The position numbers and the translations under genes were made by a program. Below are positions 35,630 to 44,455 of a stretch of DNA of 64,000 nucleotides, piece after piece. The DNA is from Cyanobium sp. Cruz-8D1 (GTDB taxonomy: Bacteria > Cyanobacteriota > Cyanobacteriia > PCC-6307 > Cyanobiaceae): NCBI RefSeq assembly GCF_024345975.1, contig NZ_JAGQCD010000006.1, forward strand, positions 62,001 through 126,000, given 5' to 3'. Under the pieces are notes generated by a model that ran no database searches, had not been told where the DNA came from, and saw only the letters and a list, made by a program, of their open reading frames with translations. The stretch's first letter is position 1; each line of letters starts with the position of its first letter.

Positions 35630-36316
35630 ATGACTGACGTTGCTGCCTTGGATGGCCTGCTCCGCCGCCACGTCGATGGCGCTGGTCGGGTGGACTACGG
35701 GGCCTGGCAGCGCCAGGGCGCGGCCGAACTGGAGGACTGGCTGGCGGCCCAGCGCCCCTTTGATCCGGAACCCAACTCCAGGGCCGACGCCATGGCCCTG
35801 TGGATCAACCTTTACAACGCCTTGGTGATCAAGGCGGTGCTGGCGCGCTTCCCGCTGGCCTCGATTCGCCCCACCATCGCAGGGGTGCCCAACTGGCCGG
35901 CGTTCCTGGCTTTTTTTTCCCGGCCTGTGATCAGCCTGCAGGGCCAGCCCCTCAGCCTCAACCGCATCGAGCACGAGATTCTTCGCCCTCGATTCGGCGA
36001 CCCCCGCCTTCATTTCGCCCTGGTCTGCGCCGCTGTCGGCTGCCCCCTGCTGCGTCCGGAGGCCTACCGGGCCGAGCGGCTCGAGGCCCAGCTGGAGGAG
36101 GAGACCCTGCGCTTCCTGCAGGATCCACAGAAGCTGCGCTTTGATTCGGCCAGCGGCCGCCTGCACGGCAGCCGGATCTTCCAGTGGTACCGCCAGGACT
36201 TCCTGGCGGTGGCGCCCTCCATCGCCGCCTACGTGGGCCGCTACCTCCCGGAGTTGGCGTTGCCGGCTGGCGTCAGGCTCAGCTACCTCCCCTACGACTG
36301 GGCGCTCAACGGCTGA
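35630..36316 (+). CDS. DUF547 domain-containing protein
   Basis: 228 residues. The DUF547 core is clear: RADAMALWINLYNALVIKAV (~53-72), SLNRIEHEILRPRFGDPRLH, HFALVCAAVGCPLLRPEAY. The family is suspected to be enzymatic or protease-like because of conserved Cys/His residues, but no reaction is established. No signal peptide. Start ATG 35630. The end lies 3 bases from the stop of the convergent glycosyltransferase gene. Confidence 0.87.
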   Translation: MTDVAALDGLLRRHVDGAGRVDYGAWQRQGAAELEDWLAAQRPFDPEPNSRADAMALWINLYNALVIKAVLARFPLASIRPTIAGVPNWPAFLAFFSRPVISLQGQPLSLNRIEHEILRPRFGDPRLHFALVCAAVGCPLLRPEAYRAERLEAQLEEETLRFLQDPQKLRFDSASGRLHGSRIFQWYRQDFLAVAPSIAAYVGRYLPELALPAGVRLSYLPYDWALNG

Positions 36317-36319
36317 GCC

Positions 36320-37078
36320 TCAATCGCAGATCTCGCCGTAAAAGCGTTTGAGCTTTGAGGCCGGCACGCCCAGGCCCCACAGCAGGCCGATCATCAGATA
36401 GATCCCTGTGGCCTTCCAGGACCCCCAGCGCACCACCCGGCGGTCGGAGGACTCCACCACCCGGTTCAGCTGCCGGATGCGGCCCAGCCGGCCGAGCCGT
36501 TCGCACAGATCGGCGTCCTCCATGATCGGCAGGGTGTCATCAAAGCCCCCGCAGCGCTCGAAGTCGCGCCGGCGGCAGAACATCACCTGGTCGCCGAACA
36601 GCACCCGGAAGCCGTTCAGGAGGTAGCGATGGGGCCGGAACAGCAGCGCCGCGTAATGGGTCTTGAGGGCGTTGTGCAGGCTCACGCCCCAGCGGGTACG
36701 ACGGGCGCCCCGCATCAGGGAAAGGAAGCCACCGCAGCTGACGGCCGGGTCGGCCAGGGTCGTGGCCATCAGCTGCACCAGATCCGAAGGCACCAGCGTG
36801 TCGGCATGCAAGAAGCAGAGGATTTCCCCGCTGGCCGCCGCCGCTCCCCGGTTCATCTGCACCGCTCTCCCTTTCCGCTGCGAGCGGATCACACGGCAAC
36901 CGTGCATGTGGGCCAGGGTCAAGGTGGCATCGGTGCTACCGCCATCCACCACGATCACCTCTTCGGCAGCCGGATCAAGGATCTCCAGCTGGGTGAGGGT
37001 GCGGCCCAGGTGAGCGGCTTCGTTGAGGGTCGGGATAATGATCGAAACCGACGGCGCTATCAACTTGCTGCGCAACAA
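36320..37078 (-). CDS. Family 2 glycosyltransferase (TIGR04283-like)
   Basis: 252 residues. GT-A start VSIIIPTLNEAAHLGRTL (~11-28), VDGGSTDAT, the metal-binding-type HADTLVPSDLV, and the acceptor loop DDTLPIMEDADLCERLG. One hydrophobic segment near the C-terminus (ATGIYLMIGLLWGLGVP) could anchor it in the membrane. The substrate is unknown. Only TTG starts are available (37078 or 37063); both lie inside the start region of the divergent methyltransferase. Confidence 0.85.
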   Translation of the reverse strand: MLRSKLIAPSVSIIIPTLNEAAHLGRTLTQLEILDPAAEEVIVVDGGSTDATLTLAHMHGCRVIRSQRKGRAVQMNRGAAAASGEILCFLHADTLVPSDLVQLMATTLADPAVSCGGFLSLMRGARRTRWGVSLHNALKTHYAALLFRPHRYLLNGFRVLFGDQVMFCRRRDFERCGGFDDTLPIMEDADLCERLGRLGRIRQLNRVVESSDRRVVRWGSWKATGIYLMIGLLWGLGVPASKLKRFYGEICD

Positions 37079-37823
37079 CCTTTCATTCTACGATCAGCAG
37101 GCGGCTTGCTGGTGGGATGAAACCGCCACCATCTTTCCGCTCAGCCAACTCAATCCACTTCGCTTTCTCTTTTTCGATCGATTCGTTCCCCAGTGGGGAA
37201 ATCTGCGTGTTCTGGATGTGGGGTGTGGTGGTGGCTACACCTGTGAATTCCTGGCCCGTCGGGGGGCCTGCCTGAGCGGCATCGACCGTTCCGGCCCCTG
37301 CATTGAAGCGGCCCGGAGCCATGCGGCGGCGTCGGGTCTGGAGATTGACTACCGGGTGGGAATGGCGGAGCAGCTTCCCTTTGGGGCCGGAAGCTTCGAT
37401 GTGGTGATCTGCGTCGATGTGCTGGAGCATGTCGATCGTCCGGACGCCGTGATCGCGGAGATGGCCAGGGTTCTGGCCCCCGGAGGTCGCTTCTGCTTCG
37501 ACACCATCAATCGCACCTTCCGCTCCCGGCTCACCATGATCTGGTTGCTGGAGACGTTGCTGCGGCTGATCCCGGCCGGTGTTCACGACTGGGAGCGGTT
37601 CGTGACGCCCGTTTCCCTGCGTGGCTGGCTGGTGGCCAGTGGATTCAGCACCATCGCGATGCAGGGCATGGATCTGTTCGGCCGTGGTCCGCTGCGCACC
37701 CTGGGCCGGCTGCTCCATTACTGGCGCACCGGTGGCTTCCAGGTGGACTTTGACCAGGACCTGGCGGTGATGTTCATCGGTGTCGCCAGCCTCAGCCCAG
37801 CAGAAGCCCCCCGGATTCGCTGA
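37038..37823 (+). CDS. SAM-dependent methyltransferase, UbiG-like
   Basis: 261 residues. N-terminal NNLSFYDQQAACWWDET and LNPLRFLFF are typical of UbiG-type (3-demethylubiquinone-9 O-methyltransferase-like) enzymes. SAM site VLDVGCGGGYTCEFLARRG (~63-81), then VICVDVLEHVDRPDAVI. Cyanobacteria lack ubiquinone, so the substrate is probably a different quinone or lipid; unknown. ATG 37038 overlaps the divergent glycosyltransferase start by ~25-41 bases. The 3' end overlaps the convergent Rrf2 gene by 32 bases. Confidence 0.85.
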   Translation: MIETDGAINLLRNNLSFYDQQAACWWDETATIFPLSQLNPLRFLFFDRFVPQWGNLRVLDVGCGGGYTCEFLARRGACLSGIDRSGPCIEAARSHAAASGLEIDYRVGMAEQLPFGAGSFDVVICVDVLEHVDRPDAVIAEMARVLAPGGRFCFDTINRTFRSRLTMIWLLETLLRLIPAGVHDWERFVTPVSLRGWLVASGFSTIAMQGMDLFGRGPLRTLGRLLHYWRTGGFQVDFDQDLAVMFIGVASLSPAEAPRIR

Positions 37824-38238
37824 AGGCCGCCCGGGCGCTGCGCAGATCGAAGAGCAGGTCCTCCAGGGTGAGGCGGTCTAGTTCCCTTTCCAGGGCCTGC
37901 AGCAGGCGTCGGTTGAGCACCCGGGTCACCCGGTCGCTGGGCTGGGGGTCCTGCTCGGGTTCCCGGGGGGCCACCAGGCTGGCGGCCGGGGCGTCGACGG
38001 CCGCCAGGATCGCCGCCAGGGGCAGGTCGGCGGGCAGGCGCCGCAGCCGGTAGCCCCCCTGCCGGCCCCGCCGCGACTCCACCAGGGCGGCCCGGCGCAG
38101 CTTGAGCATCAACTGCTCCAGCATCGGGGCGGGCAGGTCCTGGGCCAGGGCCAGGGCGCTCACCGACTGCCAGCGCGGTGGATCCAGGGCCAGCTCCAGC
38201 AGGGCCTTGAGGGCGTAGATGCCGCTGCGGCGCAGCAT
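37792..38238 (-). CDS. Rrf2-family transcriptional regulator without Fe-S cysteines
   Basis: 148 residues. Winged-helix DNA-binding start MLRRSGIYALKALLELALD (1-19), recognition region LPAPMLEQLMLKLRRAALVE, and the Rrf2 wing GRQGGYRLRR. The protein contains no Cys, so it cannot carry the iron-sulfur cluster of IscR or NsrR; it must sense another signal or none. It overlaps ubiD by one base (the A of its ATG is shared with the ubiD stop), so both come from one mRNA. Confidence 0.85.
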   Translation of the reverse strand: MLRRSGIYALKALLELALDPPRWQSVSALALAQDLPAPMLEQLMLKLRRAALVESRRGRQGGYRLRRLPADLPLAAILAAVDAPAASLVAPREPEQDPQPSDRVTRVLNRRLLQALERELDRLTLEDLLFDLRSARAAFSESGGLLLG

Positions 38239-39824
38239 CAGTGGCCAGCGGCGAGGCGCTCCAGCACGTACTCCAGGGTGTAGCCGAACAGGGCGGGGTC
38301 CGGCTCGCCCTGGCCCAGATCATCAAGGCCGAGTTCGCTCCAGCGACCATCCACCCGCGCCTCCAGGGCCGCATCCCGGCCTAGGGCCTGGCCCCAGTCG
38401 TGGCGCTTCTCCGGGCCGATCTTGGTGGTGGCATCAATCGCCAGCCGTCCCCCGAGTCCGAGCCGCTCGCTGGCGAAGTCGAGCGAGTCGAAGGGGGTGT
38501 CCTCCAGTACGAACAGGTCACGCTGGGGATCCACCTGGGCACTGATCGCCCAGATCACCTGGCGCGGATCACGGATCGCGATCGACTTGTCGACCACCAC
38601 CACGAACTTGGTGTAGGTGAACTGGGGCAAGGCGCTCCAGAACGCCATCGCCGCCCGCTTGGCCTGGCCCGGGTAGGCCTTGTCGATGGCGATCACCGCC
38701 AGCTTGTAGCTGAGCCCCTCCATGGGCAGGAAGAAATCGACGATCTCCGGGATCTGCTGACGCAGGATCGGCGTGTAGATCCGGTTCAGGGCGATCGCCA
38801 GCATCGCCTCCTCCTTCGGCGGGCGGCCGCTGAAGGTGGTCAGGAAGATCGGCTCACGGCGCTGGGTGACGCAGTGGAAGCGCACCAGGGGCGAGTCCTC
38901 CTCGCCGCCGTAGAAGCCCATGTGGTCGCCGCAGGGGCCGTCGGGGAGCACCTCACCGGGGGTGATGGTGCCCTCCAGCACCACTTCGCTGTGGGACGGC
39001 ACCTCCAGATCGAGGGTCTTGCAGCGGGCCAGCCGCACGCCCTCACCGGCGTAGAGGCCGGCGAACAGCCATTCGCTCAGCTGCACCGGAATCGGCGTCG
39101 CCGCCGCCATCACCAGCAGTGGGTGCACCCCGATGGCGACGGCCACCTCGAGCTTGCGGCCCAGCGCCGCCGCCTTGCGCAGGTGCCGGGCCCCGCCTCG
39201 CACACTCAGCCAGTGCACGGTGGCGCTGTTGACCGACTGGCGCTGCAGCCGGTAGACGCCGACGTTGGGGACCCCGGTTTCGGGGTCCTTGGTGATCACC
39301 AGCCCCAGGGTGATCACCCCGCCCGCATCCCCCGGCCAGGGGCGCAGCAGGGGCAGCTGCTCCAGGTTCACCGCTTCGCCCCGCAGCACCTGCTGGTGGC
39401 AGGGGGGGGTGAGGTCGCGGTCGGGCCTGGCCTTCACCAGGTCCCAGAACACCCCCCCGAACGTCATCACCTCCTTGAGCCCCTTCGGCGGCCGGGGCTG
39501 CTGCAGCAGGGCCAGGCGCTCGCCGAGGGCCTCGAGCTCCTCGGGCCGTTCCATGCCCATGCTCCAGAGCACCCGTTCCACGGTGCCCATCAGGTTCACC
39601 GCCACCGGCATGGGGGAGCCGATCACGTTCTCGAACAGCAGGGCCGGGCCGCCCATGGCCAGCACCCGATCGGCGATGGCCGCCAGTTCCAGATCCGGGT
39701 CCACCGGCGCCGTGATGCGCCGCAGTTGGCCGCGTTTCTCCAGCAACGCCAGGAAATCGCGCAGATTGCGCTGGCGCCCCAGGGCTTTGCCCCGTCCGAT
39801 CCCATCCGCCACCACCCCAGCCAC
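38238..39824 (-). CDS. ubiD: UbiD-family decarboxylase
   Basis: Prenylated-FMN-dependent decarboxylase family, 528 residues. Family features: RNLRDFLALLEKRGQLRRI near the start, SVNSATVHWLSVRGGARHLR, PDGPCGDHMGFYGGEE with the catalytic Glu region, and SGRPPKEEAMLAIALNRIY. Plausibly acts in quinone synthesis; the prFMN-making partner UbiX is not in the window. GTG 39824 is the start. Upstream gene comB is divergent. Confidence 0.9.
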   Translation of the reverse strand: MAGVVADGIGRGKALGRQRNLRDFLALLEKRGQLRRITAPVDPDLELAAIADRVLAMGGPALLFENVIGSPMPVAVNLMGTVERVLWSMGMERPEELEALGERLALLQQPRPPKGLKEVMTFGGVFWDLVKARPDRDLTPPCHQQVLRGEAVNLEQLPLLRPWPGDAGGVITLGLVITKDPETGVPNVGVYRLQRQSVNSATVHWLSVRGGARHLRKAAALGRKLEVAVAIGVHPLLVMAAATPIPVQLSEWLFAGLYAGEGVRLARCKTLDLEVPSHSEVVLEGTITPGEVLPDGPCGDHMGFYGGEEDSPLVRFHCVTQRREPIFLTTFSGRPPKEEAMLAIALNRIYTPILRQQIPEIVDFFLPMEGLSYKLAVIAIDKAYPGQAKRAAMAFWSALPQFTYTKFVVVVDKSIAIRDPRQVIWAISAQVDPQRDLFVLEDTPFDSLDFASERLGLGGRLAIDATTKIGPEKRHDWGQALGRDAALEARVDGRWSELGLDDLGQGEPDPALFGYTLEYVLERLAAGH

Positions 39825-39885
39825 CGTTGTCCTGCGCTGTCGAGCTGCTGCCTACTGTGACGCACCCCCGTAGCGATCGCGTCCC

Positions 39886-40641
39886 GTGCTGCTCTCCTAC
39901 TTCCACACCTCCGAAGCCGTTCCCCCGCTGCTTTCCCCCGAGGAGGGAGGTCCCGATGCGGCCGTGGTCATCGACGTGCTGCGGGCCACGACCACCATCG
40001 CCTGGGCGCTGCAGAACGGGGCCGAGGCGATCCAGGCCTTTGCCGACCTCGGCGCCCTTGAAGCCGCCGCAGCCGACTGGCCGGCCGCCCGACGGCTGCG
40101 GGCCGGGGAGCGCGGCGGCAAGCGGGTGGAGGGCTACGACCTCGGCAACTCCCCCCTGGCGGTCACGCCGGAGCGGGTGGAGAGCAAGCGCATTTTCCTG
40201 AGCACCACCAACGGCACCCGTTCCCTCGACCGGGTCCAGGCGGTGCCCCTGCTGCTCACCGCCTGCCTGCCCAATCGCACCGCCGTGGCCAGGCGGCTGA
40301 TCGAGCGCCAGGCCCTGCGGGTGTGGATCGTGGGCAGTGGCTGGGAGGGGGATTATTCCCTCGAAGACAGCCTGGCGGCGGGGGCCGTGGCTTCGGCCGC
40401 GATCGAGCTGGCGGTGGCGCCCCACATGGGGGTGCGCTGCGCCAACGACGAGATGCTGGCGGCCCTCGCCCTCTGGCAGCAGTGGCGCCATGACACCGAG
40501 ACCTGCCTGCGCAGCGCCAGCCACGGCCAGCGCCTGATCGGCCTGGGCAACCACGACGCCGACTTTGCCTGCTGCGCCGCCGTGGACAGCCTGGAGATCG
40601 TGCCGATCCAGGCCGAACCCGGGGTGCTGCGGGCCAGTTGA
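39886..40641 (+). CDS. comB: ComB-like 2-phosphosulfolactate phosphatase family protein
   Basis: 251 residues with the family pattern [16 protein letters not shown] (26-41), [21 protein letters not shown] and [19 protein letters not shown]. The named enzyme works in coenzyme M synthesis, but no other CoM gene is here, and cyanobacterial homologues are usually found alone, so the true substrate is open. Start GTG 39886. Confidence 0.85.
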   Translation: MLLSYFHTSEAVPPLLSPEEGGPDAAVVIDVLRATTTIAWALQNGAEAIQAFADLGALEAAAADWPAARRLRAGERGGKRVEGYDLGNSPLAVTPERVESKRIFLSTTNGTRSLDRVQAVPLLLTACLPNRTAVARRLIERQALRVWIVGSGWEGDYSLEDSLAAGAVASAAIELAVAPHMGVRCANDEMLAALALWQQWRHDTETCLRSASHGQRLIGLGNHDADFACCAAVDSLEIVPIQAEPGVLRAS

Positions 40642-40702
40642 GGCGCGCCTTGCCCTCTTGGGCGGGTCCCTTACGATTCGCCGGTCCTGGAGCGGTCTGG
40701 CG

Positions 40703-41521
40703 GTGAGCAGTTTTCTGGCAGCAGCGCTGCAACTCACCAGCACCCCGGATCCGGAGGCCAATTTCGCGGCGGCCGAGGAACTGATCGAGCTGGCGGCCCG
40801 CCGCGGCGCCGACCTGGTCGGCCTGCCCGAGAACTTCGCCTTCATGGGCGATGACGCCCGCCGGCTGGAGCTGGCACCGGTTCTGGCCGAGCGCTGCAGC
40901 CGCTTTCTGGTCACCATGGCTCGCCGCTACCAGGTGACCCTGCTGGGCGGCGGCTTCCCGGTGCCGGCCGGGGAAGGCCAGACCTTCAACCGCGCCGAAC
41001 TGGTGGGCCGGGAGGGCCAGCTCCTGGCCCGCTACGACAAGATCCACCTCTTCGACGTGGACCTGCCCGACGGCATCACCTACCGGGAGTCCGCCACGGT
41101 GCAACCCGGCCACGAACTGCCCCCCGTGGTCGACGTGCCGGGGCTGTGTCGCATTGGTCTGTCGATCTGTTACGACGTGCGCTTCCCCGAGCTGTATCGC
41201 CAGCTGGCGGGCTCAGGGGCCCAGTTGCTGATGATCCCGGCCGCTTTCACGGCCTACACCGGCAAGGACCACTGGCAGGTGCTGCTCCAGGCCCGGGCCA
41301 TCGAGAACACCGCCTACGTCCTGGCCCCCGCCCAGACGGGGCTCCACTACGGCCGCCGCCAGACCCATGGCCATGCCCTGGTGATTGACCCGTGGGGCAC
41401 CGTGATGGCCGATGCGGGGGTGGAGCCGGGCCTGGCGATGGCCCCGGTCGACATGGCCCATGAGGCCAGGGTCCGTGCCCAGATGCCGAGCCTGCAGCAC
41501 CGTCATCCGGCCCTTTTCTGA
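40703..41521 (+). CDS. Carbon-nitrogen hydrolase (nitrilase superfamily, Nit2-like)
   Basis: 272 residues, cytoplasmic amidase fold. Catalytic triad by family spacing: Glu43 in LPENFAF, Lys113 in YDKIHLFDV, Cys156 in SICYDVRFPELYR. The combination IHLFDVDLPDG and QTHGHALVIDPWG matches the omega-amidase / deaminated-glutathione amidase branch. GTG 40703 is the start. The next gene begins immediately after its stop. Confidence 0.92.
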   Translation: MSSFLAAALQLTSTPDPEANFAAAEELIELAARRGADLVGLPENFAFMGDDARRLELAPVLAERCSRFLVTMARRYQVTLLGGGFPVPAGEGQTFNRAELVGREGQLLARYDKIHLFDVDLPDGITYRESATVQPGHELPPVVDVPGLCRIGLSICYDVRFPELYRQLAGSGAQLLMIPAAFTAYTGKDHWQVLLQARAIENTAYVLAPAQTGLHYGRRQTHGHALVIDPWGTVMADAGVEPGLAMAPVDMAHEARVRAQMPSLQHRHPALF

Positions 41522-42625
41522 GTGTTCATGGGAGTGCGTGCGGCGCGATTCGCCTGGTTACTGAGCCTGCCCCTGTTGCTCGGCTCTTTGCCCGCCCAGG
41601 CGGCAAGCGCCCTGTCGGCCTGGCGCCTCAGCCGGGAGGGGGTGCTGGAACTGCGCACCTCCCCGGGGGTGCGGCTGCAGGCTTTCTACGAGGAGGGTTC
41701 GGGCGTCACCGGGCCCCGGGTCTGGGTGGATCTACCGGGCGCCCCCCAGCGCAGCCGTTCGGTGCCCGTCGGTGGTCTGGTGCGGGAAGTGAGGATCGGC
41801 CGGCCCGATTCCGGCACCACCCGGCTGGTGCTCGAATTCAGGCCTGGCACCCGCCTGGATCCACGCCAGCTGCGGCTGGTGGGCACCGCCCGTGACCGCT
41901 GGCGCCTGAGCCTCACCGGGCTGCCCCTGAGTGGCTTCACCCGCAATGTCGGCGAGGGGGACATGGACGCGCCAACCTCCAGCTGGAGTGCCACCCGCCC
42001 CGCCTTCAGCGGCAGCGGTCGGGCCACCTCCGGCCGGCCCCTATCCCCCGATGGGCTTCCTGTGGTGCCCCGGGGCCGCTTTCGGGTGGTGATCGACCCT
42101 GGCCACGGGGGCCCTGACCCGGGCGCCGTCGGGATCGGTGGACTGCGGGAAGCCGATGTCGTCCTGGATGTGAGCCTGCAGGTGGCCCAGCTGCTCCAGG
42201 CCCGGGGGGTGCAGGTGCTGATGACCCGCGCCTCGGACGTGGACGTTGACCTGCCGCCGCGGGTGTCGCTGGCCAACAGCAGCAACGCCGCCGTCTTCGT
42301 CAGCATCCACGCCAATGCCCTGAGCATGGCCCGCCCCGATGTGAATGGGGTCGAAACGTTTTATTTCCAGTCGGGCAGCTCCCAGCGGCTGGCCCAGGCG
42401 ATCCAGTCCCGGATCATGGCGATCTCGCCGGGGACCCCCGACCGCGGCGCCCGGCCGGGCCGCTTCTTCGTGATCCGCCGCACGGTGATGCCGGCAGCGC
42501 TGGCGGAAATGGGCTTCGTCACCGGTCGCATTGACGCTCCCCGCCTGGCCGATCCCAATTTCCGGCGCCGCATGGCCGTGGCCATCACCGCTGGGATCCT
42601 CGACTATCTCCAGGGGGACTCTTGA
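41522..42625 (+). CDS. N-acetylmuramoyl-L-alanine amidase (AmiC-like) with AMIN domain
   Basis: Periplasmic cell-wall hydrolase that cuts the lactyl-amide bond. 367 residues: signal peptide ending LPAQAAS (~20-29), N-terminal AMIN-type beta domain (~30-140), a Ser/Pro-rich linker, and the Amidase_3 zinc domain from ~185: His195 in [16 protein letters not shown], Glu in LREADVVLDVS, His in SIHANALS and a late Glu in LAEMGFVTG. Serves septal peptidoglycan splitting in known members. GTG 41522 directly follows the previous stop; ATG at 41528 is an alternative. Confidence 0.93.
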   Translation: MFMGVRAARFAWLLSLPLLLGSLPAQAASALSAWRLSREGVLELRTSPGVRLQAFYEEGSGVTGPRVWVDLPGAPQRSRSVPVGGLVREVRIGRPDSGTTRLVLEFRPGTRLDPRQLRLVGTARDRWRLSLTGLPLSGFTRNVGEGDMDAPTSSWSATRPAFSGSGRATSGRPLSPDGLPVVPRGRFRVVIDPGHGGPDPGAVGIGGLREADVVLDVSLQVAQLLQARGVQVLMTRASDVDVDLPPRVSLANSSNAAVFVSIHANALSMARPDVNGVETFYFQSGSSQRLAQAIQSRIMAISPGTPDRGARPGRFFVIRRTVMPAALAEMGFVTGRIDAPRLADPNFRRRMAVAITAGILDYLQGDS

Positions 42626-43446
42626 GCCTGCTCGTCGGTCTGTTCGACAGTGGCCTCGGCGGGCTGACGGTGCTGCGTCAGGTCCATGCCCTCTATCCCC
42701 ACTCCCCCTGCCTCTACCTGGGGGACACGGCCCGGGTTCCCTACGGACAACGGTCGAACGAAGAGATCCGGGCGATCGCTTCGGAGGTGGTGCACTGGCT
42801 GCGGTTGCAGGGGGTGGGGGTGCTGGTGATGGCCTGCAACACCTCCAATGCCCTGGCGCTCGACGTGGCCGTGGCCGAAGCCGGGGTGCCGGTGGTGGGC
42901 CTGATCGACAGCCTGGCCAGCGAACTCACCAGCGACCACGTCGGGGTCCTGGCCACCCCGGCCACCGCCGCCAGTGGCGCCTACCGGCGTTCGATCCAGG
43001 CCTGCCGACCCTCGGCCAGGGTGCTGGAAATGGGTTGCCCCGCCTTCGTGCCCCTGATCGAAGCCGGCGACCTGCAGGCCCCCGAGCTGCGCGCCGCCGC
43101 CGCCGCCTACCTGGCCCCGTTGCTGGAGGCGGAGGTGGACACCATCGTGCTGGGCTGCACCCACTACCCGCTGCTGCGGGCCCTGCTGGCCGACCTGCTC
43201 CCCCCCGACGTGCAACTGGTGGACCCGGCCCTGGCGGCTGCCCAGCGCCTCGGGCCCTTGCTGGCCAGCCTTGGCGATTCCCCCGAAGTGGACCAGGCGG
43301 TGGAGTCGGTGCGTCCGCCCCTGGAGCGCACCCGTTTCTGTGTCACCGGGCCCGCCGAGGCCTTCGCCACCGCTGCCGCCGCCTGGCTGGGAAGCCGGCC
43401 GGCGGTGCGCAGCGTCAGCCTGCAGTCGCCCACCCGCGCCTATTGA
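42622..43446 (+). CDS. murI: Glutamate racemase
   Basis: Supplies D-glutamate for peptidoglycan. 274 residues; FDSGLGGLTVLR (8-19), catalytic Cys72 in MACNTSNA and Cys179 in LGCTHYPLL. Start TTG 42622 overlaps the amidase stop by four bases, so two peptidoglycan genes are coupled. Confidence 0.95.
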   Translation: MSLLVGLFDSGLGGLTVLRQVHALYPHSPCLYLGDTARVPYGQRSNEEIRAIASEVVHWLRLQGVGVLVMACNTSNALALDVAVAEAGVPVVGLIDSLASELTSDHVGVLATPATAASGAYRRSIQACRPSARVLEMGCPAFVPLIEAGDLQAPELRAAAAAYLAPLLEAEVDTIVLGCTHYPLLRALLADLLPPDVQLVDPALAAAQRLGPLLASLGDSPEVDQAVESVRPPLERTRFCVTGPAEAFATAAAAWLGSRPAVRSVSLQSPTRAY

Positions 43447-43483
43447 GTCACGGCCCCTAGGATCGCTTCATCGTGGAGGTGAC

Positions 43484-44455
43484 GTGGCGACGGTTGCAGA
43501 GTTGCTCCAGCCGGTGGAGTCCGACCTCGATGCCCTGCTGGCCGACCTGCGCAGCCTGATCGGCGCCGGCCATCCGATTCTTCAGGCCGCCGCCGAGCAC
43601 CTGTTCGCGGCCGGTGGAAAGCGCATACGGCCGGGCATCGTGCTGCTGCTGTCGCGGGCCATCGCCCCCGATGGTGGCCTCAGCTCCCGGCATCGGCGGC
43701 TGGCGGAGATCACCGAGATGATCCACACCGCTTCGCTTGTCCACGACGACGTGGTGGACGAGGCGGCCACCCGCCGTGGTGTGGCCACGGTGCACAGCCG
43801 CTTCAACCATCGCGTTGCGGTGCTGGCCGGTGATTTCCTCTTCGCCCAGGCCAGCTGGCACCTTGCCAATCTCGACGATCTCGAGGTGGTGAAGCTGCTG
43901 TCCCGCGTGATCATGGATCTGGCCGATGGCGAGGTGCGCCAGGGCCTGTTCCGTTACGACACGGGCCAGAGCTTCGAGACCTACCTCGAGAAGAGCTACT
44001 GCAAGACGGCCTCCCTTATCGCCAACAGTGCCCGGGCCGCCGGGGTGCTCACGGGCTTAACCGAACCACGCCTCGACGCTCTCTACCGCTTTGGTCGCCA
44101 GCTCGGCCTGGCGTTCCAGGTGGTCGACGACATTCTCGATTTCACCGCCAGCGACCAGCAACTCGGCAAGCCCGCCGCCAGCGACCTCGCCTCGGGCTAC
44201 CTCACGGCCCCCGTGCTCTATGCCCTGGAAGAGCGGCCGGCCCTGGCCGGGCTGATCGAGCGGGAATTCTGCGAGGCCGGCGACCTGGATCAGGCCCTGG
44301 CCATGGTGCGCGGCTGCGAGGCCATCGGCCGGGCCCGCGCCCTGGCCGAGGGCTTCGCCCGTGAAGCCCACGAGGCAATTGAGTGGTTGCCGCCTTCAGA
44401 GCCCCGCAGCGCCCTGCGCGCCCTGCCGGAGTTCGTCCTCAGCCGCCTCTACTGA
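43484..44455 (+). CDS. sds: Long-chain polyprenyl (probably solanesyl) diphosphate synthase
   Basis: Chain elongating prenyltransferase that makes the side chain of plastoquinone. 323 residues; first Asp-rich motif HDDVVDE (87-93), second DDILD (215-219), and GGKRIRP (44-50). Start GTG 43484 is supported by GGAGGT seven bases before it. Chain length is inferred from the cyanobacterial context. It overlaps the convergent HAD gene by 7 bases. Confidence 0.92.
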   Translation: MATVAELLQPVESDLDALLADLRSLIGAGHPILQAAAEHLFAAGGKRIRPGIVLLLSRAIAPDGGLSSRHRRLAEITEMIHTASLVHDDVVDEAATRRGVATVHSRFNHRVAVLAGDFLFAQASWHLANLDDLEVVKLLSRVIMDLADGEVRQGLFRYDTGQSFETYLEKSYCKTASLIANSARAAGVLTGLTEPRLDALYRFGRQLGLAFQVVDDILDFTASDQQLGKPAASDLASGYLTAPVLYALEERPALAGLIEREFCEAGDLDQALAMVRGCEAIGRARALAEGFAREAHEAIEWLPPSEPRSALRALPEFVLSRLY

